A DNA stretch of 64,000 bases from Gordius sp. MW1 (taxonomy: Eukaryota > Nematomorpha > Gordioida > Gordea > Gordiidae). The position numbers were made by a program, and so were the translations under genes. This document shows positions 21,128 through 33,229 of the stretch, piece after piece. The stretch spans positions 11,718,001-11,782,000 of the forward strand of contig OZ038526.1 in assembly GCA_964036665.1 (NCBI GenBank), in the 5' to 3' direction. Position 1 is the stretch's first letter; the number at the start of each line of letters is the position of its first letter. Under the pieces are notes generated by a model. That model was not told where the DNA came from and did not search any database. It saw only the letters and a list, made by a program, of their open reading frames with translations.

Positions 21128-21545
21128 TATATAAATTTCATTGTATAAATACGGTGGATTTGGATTGATAGCGTAGGTAGAGGGAAATGGAACGCAATAT
21201 TTCGGACACTTATAGTCCATCTTCAGGAAAAGAAAAAAAAAAAGGAGAAGATAAAGTCTCAAAAAATAAAAATGAAGTAAAGTGATTATAACAACGATGA
21301 TATAGATACAAAAAAAAAAAATTACAAAAACTGGTTATAGCGAGAAATTAACAATAGCAATTGTAGGGATGGGTGTTTTTTATAAGAATAGAGTAGATAC
21401 ATATGGAGATAGGAAAAAAAAAAAAAAAAAAATTTTTCCTGAAGATGAACTACAAGTGTCCGAAATATTGCGTTCCATTTCCCTCTACCTACGCTATCAA
21501 TCCAAATCCACCGTATTTATACAATGAAATTTATCTATTCAGTTA
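21128..21545. repeat. foldback element with arms of about 105 bp
   Basis: Left arm 21128-21235 and right arm about 21440-21545 are near-perfect reverse complements (core words TAAATACGGTGGATTTGG, GGAAATGGAACGCAATATTT), separated by about 200 bp of A-rich spacer. No protein frame. It would form a long snapback hairpin. Confidence 0.8.
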
Positions 21546-21645
21546 CTGGTGCGCGTTACACGTCAATCACGTCAAGTCATGTATTGGTGCGCGTTACACG
21601 TCAATCACGGCAGATCATTTACTGGTGCGCGTTATACGTCAATGG
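21546..21645 (+). repeat. 38-bp minisatellite, three units
   Basis: GGTGCGCGTTACACGTCAAT at 21548, 21586 and (as GGTGCGCGTTATACGTCAAT) 21624, exactly 38 bp apart. Confidence 0.75.
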
Positions 21646-22371
21646 GGGAGTTATCAATATTGTTGTTGTGAAGTTGTGGTGTGTTGTGTTGGTGTGGAGA
21701 AACACGATATATAAAAGCTGAAGACAACACACTCAGATTCACTTATCACGTATCCATTTTGATCTCATTATATATAACTCTCTCCCACTCGTCAACGTAC
21801 TTACACCCTCTCCTCATTTTTGCACCAATTTAAACGTAGCCATTTTCGCATGTAAAACTTCCATAACTTTTGTCATTTAATTGTAAAATATTTCGTTTGG
21901 TTCTATTATCCGTGGAAATTATGTAAGCATTGATTGCTTAATGATTTTAATAAAATATTTATATAATGTTAACGTCTATTAAAACATATTCGTATATTAC
22001 AATTATTTAATCAAGTTTATAATGAATTTTGGTAGAGAAACAAATCAAGATATTAAATAATATATTAGTAAGCTTTGTTAGGCAAGTATAAAGAAATAAT
22101 TTATACAGATTAACAATATAATCAGTCTTGTTAACGCTCCTTTTTAAAAGTAGCGATTCCCGCTCCCGCTCCTACCTTCTCAAAAGTAGCGATTCCCGCT
22201 CCCGCTCCTACCTTCTCAAAAGGAGAGCTCCCGCTCCAACTAATGGAGCGGCGCTCCATCACCGCTCCTTTGATTTTCATTTTTTTTTGTAGGTACACGA
22301 AACAAAATTTTTTTTTTATCAAAACGTTTTATTTATATTATATGATATATCAAAATATTTATAATATTTTA

Positions 22372-22752
22372 TTAGCTTTTAAAAGTAATAAATGTTTTAA
22401 ATGAGAATCTACACCCACGCCTCTCCCCTAAGACCTGTTTTGCGATACTAAATAGGCGCTCCACAGGAGCACTAGAGGGAAGCGCGCTATTGTATTTAGT
22501 ATAAATATTTTTTAATTCATGGAATTGTTCAAAAATAGTAATTTTGCTATCATTATCTAAAAAATATCTATCCAATATATTATTTTCATGGTATTCGATT
22601 TCATGGAATCCAAAGAAATCTTCCAAATCATTACAAGGTTCCCGTGAACTAGTTGTAGCTATTTTTCCGCCGGGTATTTGTTTCCTTATGAAATTAATTA
22701 ATCTGGATTTTTGTTCCATATTTTTTGAATCTTTTATCCATTCCCAATTCAA
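22372..22752 (-). pseudogene. hAT transposase, C-terminal dimerisation region
   Basis: Contains KYNSALPSSAPVERLFSIAK and LGERRG, the hallmark hAT C-terminal motif (usually SSA..ERLFS...). About 126 residues remain and the RNase H-like catalytic core is missing. It occupies the minus strand of the 22123-23712 element. Confidence 0.85.
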
Positions 22753-23063
22753 TTTAACAGGATGGACAATCGCTGCAATTATATTATCATCATTATAAAT
22801 ATTTGGAAATCTGTAATAAAGTTATTTAAATAGATATAATTTACGTTATTATAAAATAAACTTTTTATTAATACCGCTGATGAGAGACTTTACAAGAGGA
22901 TTTAATATTGACTGTTTTTTCTCAGAAGAGGGAGATTTATTATATTTATAGGTATTGATATGATTTTCAATTTTTGATTGATTATCATGTACTTTCTAAA
23001 TGTATAAATTTATAAGCTCAACTAATGTATGTAATGAATTGCCCAAATATAATTAAAACCATT

Positions 23064-23300
23064 TTAAAAAATTATTATAAAATAAAGAATTATTGATTTT
23101 ACCTTCATGTGTTTTTTTAAATTAAAGCTGCTGATTTTAGAGAAAGAAATAATTTTGTTATTAATGCACAATAGGCATTTCGCCTTTAATCTGACTTTAT
23201 CATCTGTATCAATCAGCTTGAAATATGTTTTAAATGGTGGGAATGGAAATTCCAATTCGGTTTCTTCTTCATCTTCTATAATATCTATCTCTAGATCCAT
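23064..23300 (-). pseudogene. hAT transposase, N-terminal BED-finger-like part
   Basis: Acidic start (MDLEIDIIEDEEETELEF) followed by F-x-CLLCINNK...NLKKHMK, a BED-type C-x2-C...H zinc finger outline. It lies upstream of and in the same orientation as the C-terminal fragment in this element. Confidence 0.65.
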
Positions 23301-24194
23301 GGAAAAACTATTTTTTATTATATAAAATGAATATTAAATTAATGTGACTTACAGTTTTTTAAAAAAATTTCAACATAAAACAGGAAAAGCAGATGTTTAA
23401 TGTTTCAAATGATTAGATGAAAAATCAAAATAAAACTCGGCTCAACATTTAATAATGAATAAATTAAATTTAAATAAAATTATATTTTCATTAAATTTTA
23501 ATTAACAAACATTATTAATATTTAAAAAATAATATAATTTATATATTAAATTTAAAGGAGCGGAGAAGCGGCGCTCCTCCGCCAGCCCTAAAAGGAGCGA
23601 TTCGCGCTCCCGCTCCTCATTTTTAAAAAGGAGCGGCGCTCCAGCTTTTTTTAAAAAAATGTAGCGGCGCTCAGGAGCGCCGCTCCTGTAGCGCCGCTCC
23701 TTAACAAGACTGAATATAATAGATAGACATCCTGACTAACAAAGAATTTGATTGTATCAGATTAGAGAGGGATACTTGGACAGCCGCACTAAAAGTGTAC
23801 GCAATGTAATATATATATATGTCAATGCCTAAGAAGTGCTGACCCTTTTGAAATTTACTAATATTTTTTTGTAGTAATTTTTTTCTAATTATCTTTGAGT
23901 TTCTCCTAATATTTATTTAGGCGATTAATCTCCTATACCTTATATCATGGGCGTAGCCAGGTTTTGGAATAGGGGGGGGGGCGAGAATTATTTAACAAAT
24001 TTAAAAAAATTACTGTATTTTTGTGCCTAACTTTTCAGAAATTTGCCCTCAACCCCTAACTCTAAATAACAAGGACAGGACGGCTAGTTACTATTTGGAA
24101 TAGGGGGGGGGGGGCAAAATGGTTTTGAATGTAAACAAAATATTTCATTAATATTAAGCCCACTATGACAACAGATTCTTAATTTCACATTTAA

Positions 24195-25046
24195 CCAGCG
24201 AGAGTACTTATGAAAATCTCAATCCTGGGTGGGGTATATTAAACCCCATTTTATAGTAACACTTCCCAACTTTTAAATTAAGTTTATAGCCTCTTATAGG
24301 TTTTTGGGAAAAGTAACTTAATTTTAAATAGTAATTCAAAAATTATATGCAATTTACTTAAGGAAAAAATATTTATAAAAATCAAAATGCAATGTTTTAT
24401 TTTTGTCAAGGGCACCATACAGCTAATACAAATTTTAAAAGGCAAATTTTTTTATTAAAGAAGGTTTGGAAATATAAAAAGCATGCAATTACAATAAAAT
24501 GATTATGCAGAAATAATAGATGTATTTAAAAAAAGGTCATTTTTAGGCTTCTTTTAACGCTAAAAGGACCCTCTCACTGAAAACCTATATATAATTCTAA
24601 GTAAAATGTATAAAAAGTTTTTGCAACCATAAGAGAATAAATTATGAGACCATATTTGTTAGGCATGTTCGAAATTTGTCTATAGGTCTGATAGAAGCAA
24701 TCACAAATTTAGGTGTTTTTATAACACTTCAATTAATCATTACTAAAAATAGTCCAACAAAATTTTAATAACTATAAAATAACTTAATATAGTAGCAATA
24801 TTCATTTAAATGTTATATACCTGCTTAAATTAATTTTTCTCAAAGAAAAAAATTTTCTAACTATGGAACCCCAAACGTTTACATCTTAAAAATTATTGGG
24901 GCAAAACACATCAAATCTGTAGGAAATATAGCTTTTGCTAAATATTAAGATATTGAGAAAATCAAAGCTCTTAATCTAAAACTGCTTAAGTGATATTAAA
25001 TTACAACTTTCGTTGGGTCTGTCACACCCATAAGTACTCTCGAGGG
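24195..25046. mobile_element. non-autonomous piggyBac element, TTAA duplications
   Basis: TTAA at 24191-24194 and 25047-25050. Both ends carry CGAGAGTACTTATG as an inverted repeat, four bases inside the termini. 852 bp, no transposase; sequence near both ends resembles the 48517-50086 element. Confidence 0.8.
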
Positions 25047-25242
25047 TTAATTAACCATATGGGTTATGCGGAATCCAAAAAACACCTATATCTCCAAATT
25101 TATTAGGGCAAAACAAATGAAATTTTCAGGAACTATATCTTTTGCTAAATTATTAAAATACTGAAAAAACCAAAGTCCTAAATCTAATGCTGTTTAAGTG
25201 ATATTTTGGGAAGTTTCTCACATTAAGTACTTTGTGGGTTAA
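25047..25242. repeat. tandem duplication of the piggyBac terminal region
   Basis: About 190 bp repeating the terminal segment of the previous element (TTTTGCTAAATTATT, then ACTGAAAAAACCAAAGTCCT) and ending GTGGGTTAA. TTAA lies at 25239-25242. Confidence 0.6.
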
Positions 25243-25989
25243 CTTTATTCAAGATTAAATTCACAACATTTATATATTATATTGCCTATGCTTAAATCCT
25301 CACTTTAATAAGGTCCTGTTATAAATTTTCAAATGCTATGGTTATATATACAATATAAATTATCATATTCACGCATAACTCTAAATTAATATTTTAGGTA
25401 TCTAAAAAAATAGAGCTTACAATTTGATTTGCAAAAATAATTTCTAATATTCATTTGAATTTCAATTTGATAGCAAATGAAATAAATGGATGACTACACA
25501 AACACATTGCAACTAGTAATCACATATTAATATTTAATTTCTACAAAATAATTTAAATTTATGTGTAAATTTACTAATAAGTGTCTATATCAATTTAGTT
25601 AGGTTCAATTAGGGGGGGGGGGGGGGGCAGAACTAAAATTTATTTAATTTTTACGGGTGTTTGTATAAAAAAAATTTTTTGTTATTTGGGGGCCCTGCCC
25701 TCTTTCCTCTAACTACGCTCATGCCTTATTATATCATAATCTTAAGACTGTAGTATATTTGTAATTAAAATTATCAACTCAATAATGAATAAATAGTATT
25801 CATATTTGTTTTGCAGAGTCGGAATCACTCTGTGCTTCTTTAATTGAAGATGGTGCAATTATGAGAGGAAAACTTATGTATATATTCAAATCGTAAATAA
25901 TATTATAATCGAAATTCTTACGTTGTCGAGATTATGCCTAAATGCGGTTATTTTTGTACAATAATTTAAAAAATACTAAGTGTATTTGA

Positions 25990-27733
25990 ATCACCACCAA
26001 CGGCGGTTTTAAGTCCGTGTTCAAATAGTGGAGGGTTGGCGTCAGGTAGGAAAACGACAATAAAAATGCACTACAAAATCATGATAGTTTCAAACAAAAT
26101 TCTACAAAAGAAAGCAAGGGCGTCCTCCACAAACGACGCGCATTGCATATCCCGCCCGTGCAATGTGAAACATACACTAGGGTTACCGCCTGACTCACAA
26201 CAAAGGCGGTTTAGAATAGTATCTGGAGTAAATTAGTGGGAGGCATTTTAATCAAATTGACTATTTATTCATGCGGCGTACAACTTAAGGAGTATCAAGG
26301 ATTGCAATATAATTCAGGGAGAAAATATCGTTAGGCAACATGACCACTTAAATGAATCTTGAAAGAAAAGTATTTCCCGAAAGAAAAAGGGTAAATGATT
26401 TTCAAATTCGCTACGAAACGCTAAAGGTTAGGTCGACGAACGATATATATCATCAAAAGGCCTCCTCACTGGGGTGCAAGGGAGTAAAGGGAGGTAGACG
26501 ACGATTGGGAGACGCAAACTAAAGACATAGAGTAAGTAGCGATTTGGATTCTAAGACAGACCAATGACGACAGCAAAGCTATGAAAATGGAACTATGGTG
26601 GTGGGATCAATCGATTAGGGATTTCATTAAAAGAAATAAAATGTCGGAATTATAAAGCCGTTGCAATAGAGAAGAATGCCGCGTACACCGAGATGGCAAA
26701 CAAACGTAGGCTTGTGTACTAATTGGTCAATATAAGGGAAAAGTAAAGGTGCGATGTCGGAGTCCATAAAATAGTCAAAAACTCTAAGGGTCCAATCTCA
26801 ATCAAGCCGGTAGTGATGGAAAAGTGAAGAGGATATTGATAAGGACTTATGAATATTGCAAATGACAAAGATTCCCTTCCCGATATTCAGCCAAACTTAA
26901 GTATGGTCGAACACTTCAGGAGGAGGAATTTAAGACACAACTGAATAAGATCCTATGGAAGTATGGGTCGGATGCCGAGACGTTGTAACGACCATGACGA
27001 ACCCTACCTTTTTTAAATATAAAATTCAAATATTTTTGCCAAATTTATGAAAATATAGTAACTTGCCTCCTTGAAACTTATGGAAAAGATTTTAATATCA
27101 AGGCTAAAAAATGAGGGGAAAGTATCGGCTAACCAATTCGGATTCTTAGCAAGCAAATCCACAATCGATTCAATCTTCAAATTAGGACAAATGCTGGATA
27201 ATATGATGGAAAGAAAAGAAGCCTATACATGGTCTTTATTGACTTGGAGAAAGCCTATTACACGGTCCCTCGCGATTTAATATGGTGGTGCTTGAGAAAA
27301 GAAAATATCCCTGACGCATACAAAGGGCTTATAAAATTATAAATCCTCAAAATCGTGCGTTAAGACGACAGTTGGAGCCACTAAACCTTTTTGGGTTAAA
27401 ATTGGATTAAAATAAGGATTGGCTTTAAGTCCCTTTTCATACAATTTGATTTAGACACGATGACGAGAGACATTCATAAGCCAACGCCATGGTGTGTGTT
27501 ATATGCCGATGATATAGTGCTATGCAAAGAAACAAAGAAAAAAGTAATCAAAGTAGCCGAAAAGTGGTTAAAACGTTTAGCTAGATATAGTTTAAAGGTC
27601 ATTATTGAAAAGCGGTATAGATGGAGATGAACTACACAGGCACCGCCTTGCTAGATGGCCGTCACATTCCTCGGCTCGATGCTACATCAAGAGGGAGGTT
27701 GCGCAACAGAAGATGCCGATATGGTTTAAGAGC
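25990..27733 (+). mobile_element. RTE-type LINE, copy A, 5' part
   Basis: Begins in a leader sharing AGGGCGTCCTC...AACGACGC...CATTGC with the RTE at 53263. It runs through a decayed endonuclease/linker and an RT region, stopping in the 3' part where copy B has inserted. The remainder resumes at 30124. A 7-bp TAAGAGC duplication at 27727-27733 and 30117-30123 marks the interruption. Confidence 0.8.
27060..27630 (+). pseudogene. RTE reverse transcriptase, decayed
   Basis: Visible RT blocks: NQFGFLASKSTIDSIF (27140-27190), DLEKAYYTVPRDL after a frameshift (about 27240-27280), and LYADDIVLC (about 27498-27525), the catalytic YADD box. Multiple frameshifts and stops. RTE assignment rests on similarity to copies B and C and to the known RTE family. 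Confidence 0.85.
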
Positions 27734-28454
27734 TTCTTCTTCTATCAAGTATTTGGTCTAACAGTCGTTAGTTTTGTTTTGATTTGTTTTCTTGATCGGG
27801 TAAGTGCCATGTCTTGATTAATTTCATAAATTTGTCAACCTGTCCTTTCCACGTTACACGAGGTCATCATCCTCTCCCTGGTACATCGTGGTCCAGTATT
27901 TTTTGATCTACATCATTTGTCTTGAGAAAGTCATAGGTCATATGGTCGAGCTTAGTATACCCAAAGCTTCACCGTATCATTCTCATCTCCGTGGCTTATA
28001 GCTTTTATTCCATGTTAAATGCCTATGTTTTACTTCCATAGAGTAACATCGGTCTTACGATTATTTATAAGCTTTGCTCTTCAACCATATTGGCATTTTC
28101 TTGTTGCTCATTAAACCGGATATACTTCGCCATTTAAGTTATCCTTTTTAAATTCTGGCATTGACTTCTGTTGCGCAACCTCCCTCTTGATGTAGCATCG
28201 GTTCGAGGTATGCAAACCTGTATACTTTTGGTTAATTTAGATGGTAATTTAATGAGTGGGTGCCTATACAATTTTTTGTTAGTTGACCTTAAAACCATAT
28301 CCAGCTAGGCGCGGTCGACCACTTTTCGGCCTATTTGAATACTTTCTCCTTTGTCTCTTGGCATATTACCATATCGTCAGCACATGGCATACACCATGGT
28401 GATGTTTGAATGTCTCTCGTTATCGTCTCCATAAATATAGTAAATAAAATGGAC

Positions 28455-28793
28455 TTAGAGCAAACCTTGATGTAATCCAATTTCAACCCTAAAAGGTTTA
28501 GAGTCTCCAATCGTCATAACGCACGAATTTGAGGCTTTATAAACATTTTGTATAAGCTGTATATATGTCTTAAGGAAATTTTGTTTTCTCAAGCACCAGC
28601 ATATTAAATCGCAAGGGACCGTGTCATAAGCTTTCTCCAAGTCGATAAAGGCCATATCTAAATATTCTCTTTTTACCATTTTACCCATCATTTGTCTTAG
28701 TGGGGAAATTAAATCGATTACGGAATTGCCGGCATCAATTCTGAATTGGGTAGCACCTCGTTTTTTCAGTCTTTTTGCTAAGATCCTTTCCAT
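28455..28793 (-). pseudogene. RTE reverse transcriptase fragment (copy B)
   Basis: 112-residue open stretch with FIDLEKAYDTVPCDLICWCL and VEIGLHQG, typical of RTE RT (family consensus DLEKAFD.VPR..IW..L; VGVHQG). The YADD box follows in another frame near 28380 (complement). Confidence 0.9.
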
Positions 28794-29219
28794 AAGTTTA
28801 AAAGTGTGGCAAGTTATCTTGATACCTCTGTAATTGCCACACTCCTGAGGGTCTCCTTTGCCTTTAAGGATTTAATCGTGCTTGCTTTCCATCGAGTGGA
28901 ATTTTGCTATTCTACCAATTCTTGTTAAAGGTTCGTCATGGTCGTTCCACCGTCTTCTCGGTATCCGACTCATGCTTCCATTGGATTTCCATCTGGGCCA
29001 TTAGATTTTTCTTTTTGCATTTTCTTCATCCTCATGAAAGAGTTAGTGATTCCCGAAAGAAATTTTAAGCAGCGGGAACTCTCAATTCTAGCGGATGCTC
29101 TACTCTTTTATAAAGCTACATATTTTGTGCAGATAAACGTAAATAATCGTACTTATATTTGGCGCAATATTGGGAATAGAATCTCTGTCAGTTACAATCT
29201 TCAAAAGCTCCTTGAAATA

Positions 29220-29637
29220 TTAATTGCTATGCAATTTATGGGCTCGTTTTTGGTTGTCCGTTGATGTCCGTCCGTTTACCCTCCAATGTATATATTTACT
29301 TAAATTAATATTTTGTTCTTGTTAATACCATTGATAATATGACTTTTTGACCGTCCGCAGGCTACTGACCAATGGAAAAAATGACCATTGGCCAAATAAA
29401 TCGAAATTTTTTTTCGTTTTTGAATTGGTTAACATTGATAATTACCCTATGCCCTCCCCTACAAGGGTCTTTAACTAATTTGCATTTAATACCCCCTATA
29501 GGCATCGCCCCTTCTACCTTTCTCGCCCATAAATTGCATAGCAAATATGCTACGTTTATACAGAGTATAGATGAGTCGCCCCCCCCCCCTTCCCTTCCCC
29601 TACTCCCCTTCCCACGAGGGCCGAAGGCCCGAGTTTT
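29220..29637 (+). mobile_element. composite element, copy 5 (shortest), inside RTE copy B
   Basis: Runs from TTAATTGCTATGCAATTTAT to the hairpin GGGCCGAAGGCCC with GAGTTTT. It contains one GTCCGTCCG relic, one core unit (GACCGTCCGCAGGCTACTGA) and the inner subterminal motif. RTE sequence on both sides fixes both boundaries within a few bases, making this the best copy for defining the family's ends. Confidence 0.75.
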
Positions 29638-30123
29638 CCTTTCTATTACTTACTTCGGCTTCAATAAGGTTTGGCCCTTCTCGTTTATCATTATTTTATA
29701 GACCCCGACATCGCCACATATTTGTACATAAGCCTGCCGCCCTCTTTATGGTCTAGTTTGTTTGCTAGCTCGGTGTACGCGGCATTCTTTGATATTACAA
29801 CGGCCTTTTTTGCCGGTCTCTTTGCCTCCTATACTCGTGATAATCCTCAGACTTTTTTAATTTATGCCACCTTTATTTTTCTTTCTTTCGATGATATTCC
29901 TAACTTATTGATCCCGCCACCATTGTTCCTTATTCATAGCATTGTCTCCTTTAGTCTATCCTAGAACCCGCGCTGTTTGCTTTATGTCCTTTATAGCGTC
30001 TCCTTCGATGCCCCTTTGCACCTTCCTTGCACCCAAGAGTGAGGAGGCTTTTTGATGATATTTATCGTTCGTCAACGTATTCTTTAGTTAGCGTTTTGTA
30101 TCGAATTTGAGGTTCATAAGAGC

Positions 30124-30560
30124 AGAGCTTACAAGAAAGATGGGTGTTACTCTATTGAAGTGAAACATAAACATAAACAACAAAACTATTACAAGCCATC
30201 ATGATGAGAATGATACGATGGAGCTTGGGGTATACTAAACTCGACCATATAACGAATGACTTTCTCAGGACAAATAGTTATTCAACCTATGGTGGACATG
30301 ATTAACGAAAATCGGCTAAGGTGGTATGGGCATATACTAAGAAGGGAGACGAATGACGTAAATCGAAAAGTATTGGACATGGAGGTACCAGGCAAGAGAG
30401 GAAAAGGACGACCCCGAGTCACGTGGAGAGGGCAAGTCGATAAAGTAATGAAAACAAAAGAGATTAGTCAAGATATGGCACTCACCCGGTCAAGATGGAA
30501 GAAACTAATCAATACAAACACAACGACTCTGGGACCAATAACTGATAAAAAAGAAGAAGA
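30124..30560 (+). mobile_element. RTE-type LINE, copy A, 3' part
   Basis: Continuation of copy A after the copy B insertion. Encodes the RTE C-terminal region in 30256-30564 (RLRWYGHILRRETNDVNRK, then GKRGKGRPRVTW) and ends in AAAAAAGAAGAAGA, the same A/GAAG-rich 3' end as copy B. Confidence 0.85.
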
Positions 30561-30564
30561 CTGA
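30256..30564 (+). pseudogene. RTE C-terminal domain fragment
   Basis: 102 residues with RWYGHILRR and GRPRVTWRGQ, the conserved post-RT motifs of RTE-clade elements. Function unknown in the family. A related fragment lies at 58014-58340 on the minus strand. Confidence 0.85.
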
Positions 30565-31576
30565 TCAAGTATTTAGATTGCCAGGTTTAATATTTCTTTA
30601 TTTATCTAAGGTCTATATTTACAAAACAAACATTTTGCTGCTAAAACATCACTGTGCCAAAAAGTGAAGATACTTATTTTATTTAAGAACTCGCTATTAA
30701 TTAATTAAATTATCATGTCTAATATTTCTTTCTTTATTCTTAGGTCTACGTCACAAATATAACATTTTTATGATAGTTTAATATGGGCTAGTTTTAATTA
30801 TAAAAGGCCTTTCTTGGCGGGAAGGGATGTGCAAGGTTACTGTAAGTTAAAATATTTGTACCTTGGCTTCCGAAATAATACAATCTATATTAGGTAATAA
30901 TCATAATGAAAGTATAAACTAGCGAATAAAAAGATTTGCAAAATTGTGGAATTAAGACACAATCAAATCCCAACCGCCTAAGGGGCGTTCGTGATGACGC
31001 GCGAAGCGAAAAAAAGCGAAGTGAAGTTTTGAGCTAATTTATCAAACTATTCATTATTTTTCTTAATATCTTGATATTCATCGTGAAATTTATCATATAT
31101 TAATGGTATTATTAATAAGATCGTAATTATTCTATAAACATATAAAATTATATAAAAAATAACTACATACGAAATTAAATTATTTAACCATTGCGCGAAA
31201 AGTACAAAATGATTTGTATCTTATTTTCGTTCACTTTTTGCTGCAGGCGAAAATAACTGTCTGCGGTTTTACCAAGAACCATCTTATTTACAATTGTTAT
31301 TTTCGTGATATATAAATTTTACGATTAATATAAAGATATTAAATCATTATGATTATTTATTAAACGAATGATTATAATATATAAAAAAAACATTATTTTA
31401 TAAGCATGATTTAAAAAATTAGAGTTTTTAAAAAAATAATCAAATTTTTAATTGTTTTCTTTCATTTTCGAACAATTGCCACAACCATTATTTGCCTTAA
31501 AATAAAAACTGCTAGATAATACAGACAGACTCATTTTAAATTAGCAAAAGTTTAAGAATATCTGCATTTTTTAATG
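30565..31576. other. no gene recognised
   Basis: AT-rich. A short GCGCGAAGCGAAAAAAAGCGA patch near 31000 and a related GCGCGAAAAGT...CGAAAATAAC patch near 31190-31255 could be ends of an undefined repeat. Confidence 0.35.
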
Positions 31577-31584
31577 GTGCCTAC

Positions 31585-31720
31585 TAGTGTTGTAAAAACG
31601 GCTGGGTTTTGCTTGGTCGACCTTTGGTTTTAGTCGACTAAACATAAGCAGACCAAAGGTTTGACCAAAAAATTTTTGGCCTGTTTATGCGACTAAGAAA
31701 AACCCGTTTTTACAACACTA
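31585..31720. mobile_element. 136-bp MITE with perfect 8-bp TSD
   Basis: TIR TAGTGTTGTAAAAACGG (right end TAGTGTTGTAAAAACGGG on the complement) flanked by GTGCCTAC at 31577-31584 and 31721-31728. The interior is itself palindromic (GACCTTTGG...CCAAAGGTTTGACC). The 8-bp duplication suggests hAT mobilisation. Confidence 0.85.
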
Positions 31721-31884
31721 GTGCCTACTGAAGATAATGAAGAAAGGTATTTTGGGTGAAATATACTAAAAAGGCTTTTAGATTAGCATCTACAAAATGT
31801 TATTAAATTTATATTTTTGGTGGGGAGATAACATTTTGTTGCCATTTAAAACCATCAAAATCAATTTTACACCAATCTTTTTTT

Positions 31885-32037
31885 ACTTTCGGGTCGGGTT
31901 TCGTTGAAATGCTTTCGTGTCGGGTTCGGGTTAAAAATTTCAAAACGCTTTCGGGTCGGGTTCGGGTTGAAAATATTTATAGGGTTAAGGTAGGGTCTGT
32001 TTCGGGTTGAAAAAAGTGACTTTGCAGGGCTCTACCA
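31885..32037. mobile_element. hAT terminal fragment, TCGGGT-rich
   Basis: Repeated TTTCGGGTCGGGTT words ending GCAGGGCTCTA, comparable to the GCAGRTCTCTA terminus of the hAT ends at 38392 and 56986. The opposite end is not identified. Confidence 0.5.
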
Positions 32038-32039
32038 AA

Positions 32040-33229
32040 CATACACGCTTACAACACCAAGGGATGACTTATCTTTCGAGCTAGCTCTAGATGTCTGATC
32101 TGCCAACATCAACCTAGGAATTTTATTCCCCATTAACTCAAGACAAAAGGATTGAAATTTGGCCCTTGATAGATCTAGTCGTGAGTGGCATTATCTTAAA
32201 GCGTTTAAAGGTTATGTTGGAGGACCCTGAACACTAGAGCCTTCGAGGTATTCGCTCAAAGGCGCTATCAACGTAATCTGCTTTTAAAATTTTAAAAACT
32301 TGTTAAAATAAATATTGGTATCTCTAATTAACGTTTCTATCAATATCGTCTGGAATTACTCGGCTATTTGAGTCTTAAAGCCCTGTTGACGATGTGATAT
32401 ATTCTACCCTTGAAAGTAAGCGCCGTAAGCGGGGTTTTATCCGTGCTCATTCCCAAAGACAAAATCTATACCACAAGGCCCCACGCCTCCGAATTTTAAA
32501 ACAAAATATTACATTTAGAAGTAAACGATTAATACATCATTTCTCTACTCATGCACGATGTATTAAAATCCGCCTATCGACTTCATTTTATAATTTAAAA
32601 AGGGATGTTGATGAAAAAACAAAATTTATTTTGTGATTTATGATTCAGGTATAGAGGTGTACAATGAGATATGAATCTAAGCATAAATTATTCCTTGTGA
32701 TGGGCTTACAAAACCAACTAATTTTCTGGAAATTTTTTATATTAATCTAAGTATATCGCTAACAATATTTAGCAAAAGATAGACCTACACAATTTAAATG
32801 TGTATTTTAGGTAGTGTTGTGTTGGAGCGCGTCATTTAGTTTAAGATGTGATTAACCATATTAATTAATCATTTTTATTTTTTTGCTTATTAAATGACTT
32901 CCATATCTCCTTAAAGAAGTAGTACTTTTGAAAATGGGGAAAAACTGGACCCTCTTTAAGTATTTGTTTAAAAGTTTCTACATTATAAACAATTACCATT
33001 TATATTGGATATATTATTAATCTACGGAAATTTATCTATAAGATGATATATAATTTATATAATATTAGCTAAATTTTCATATTCATTTATGCTTTTAAAA
33101 TTTAATATATGATATTTCATACAGTGGGCAGATGGTATTTTAAAAAACTGCAGAAATAGGCGTTTTTTGAAAATCAAATAAATAACTATTTAGTAAAATA
33201 TTCAGTTTGGGTTATTTCCCCTTGCCTGG
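32040..33229. other. mixed region with an unclassified frame at 32394-32636
   Basis: An 80-codon plus-strand frame rich in Arg/Lys/His and a second coding-like stretch near 32165-32275 could be relics of one unrecognised transposon protein. No motif allows assignment. Otherwise AT-rich. Confidence 0.3.

Larger units (their letters stand above)
22123..23712 (-). mobile_element. hAT element with perfect 8-bp TSD and GC-rich subterminal repeats
   Basis: Both ends carry CAGTCTTGTTAA and are flanked by AATATAAT (22115-22122 and 23713-23720). Subterminal zones hold many copies of GGAGCG/CGCTCC, likely transposase sites by analogy with other hAT elements. At 1590 bp it is shorter than autonomous hAT elements and keeps only the two ends of the transposase. 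Confidence 0.9.
23945..25728. mobile_element. GGCGTAGCCAGG MITE split by other insertions
   Basis: Left terminus CATGGGCGTAGCCAGG with runs of 9 and 11 G; right terminus CTAACTACGCTCATG at 25711 after a run of about 16 G near 25612. The piggyBac-family element at 24195-25046 and adjoining AT-rich DNA interrupt it. Pairing of these two ends is inferred from the family layout. Confidence 0.5.
27734..30116 (-). mobile_element. RTE-type LINE, copy B, nested in copy A
   Basis: Minus-strand, 5'-truncated RTE whose 3' end carries GATAGAAGAAGAA next to the target duplication TAAGAGC. Its 5' end (near 30080) matches the plus strand of copy A at 26440, so it is shorter than full length. A composite element (29220-29637) interrupts it. 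Confidence 0.85.

Noticed and set aside
21440-21480. Hammerhead ribozyme suggested by CTGAAGATG...CCGAAA
   Set aside because: The CTGATGA core is not present and the stems cannot be formed convincingly.
28938-29264. Plus-strand 108-codon frame
   Set aside because: It is antisense to RTE copy B and runs into the composite element; no motif supports it.
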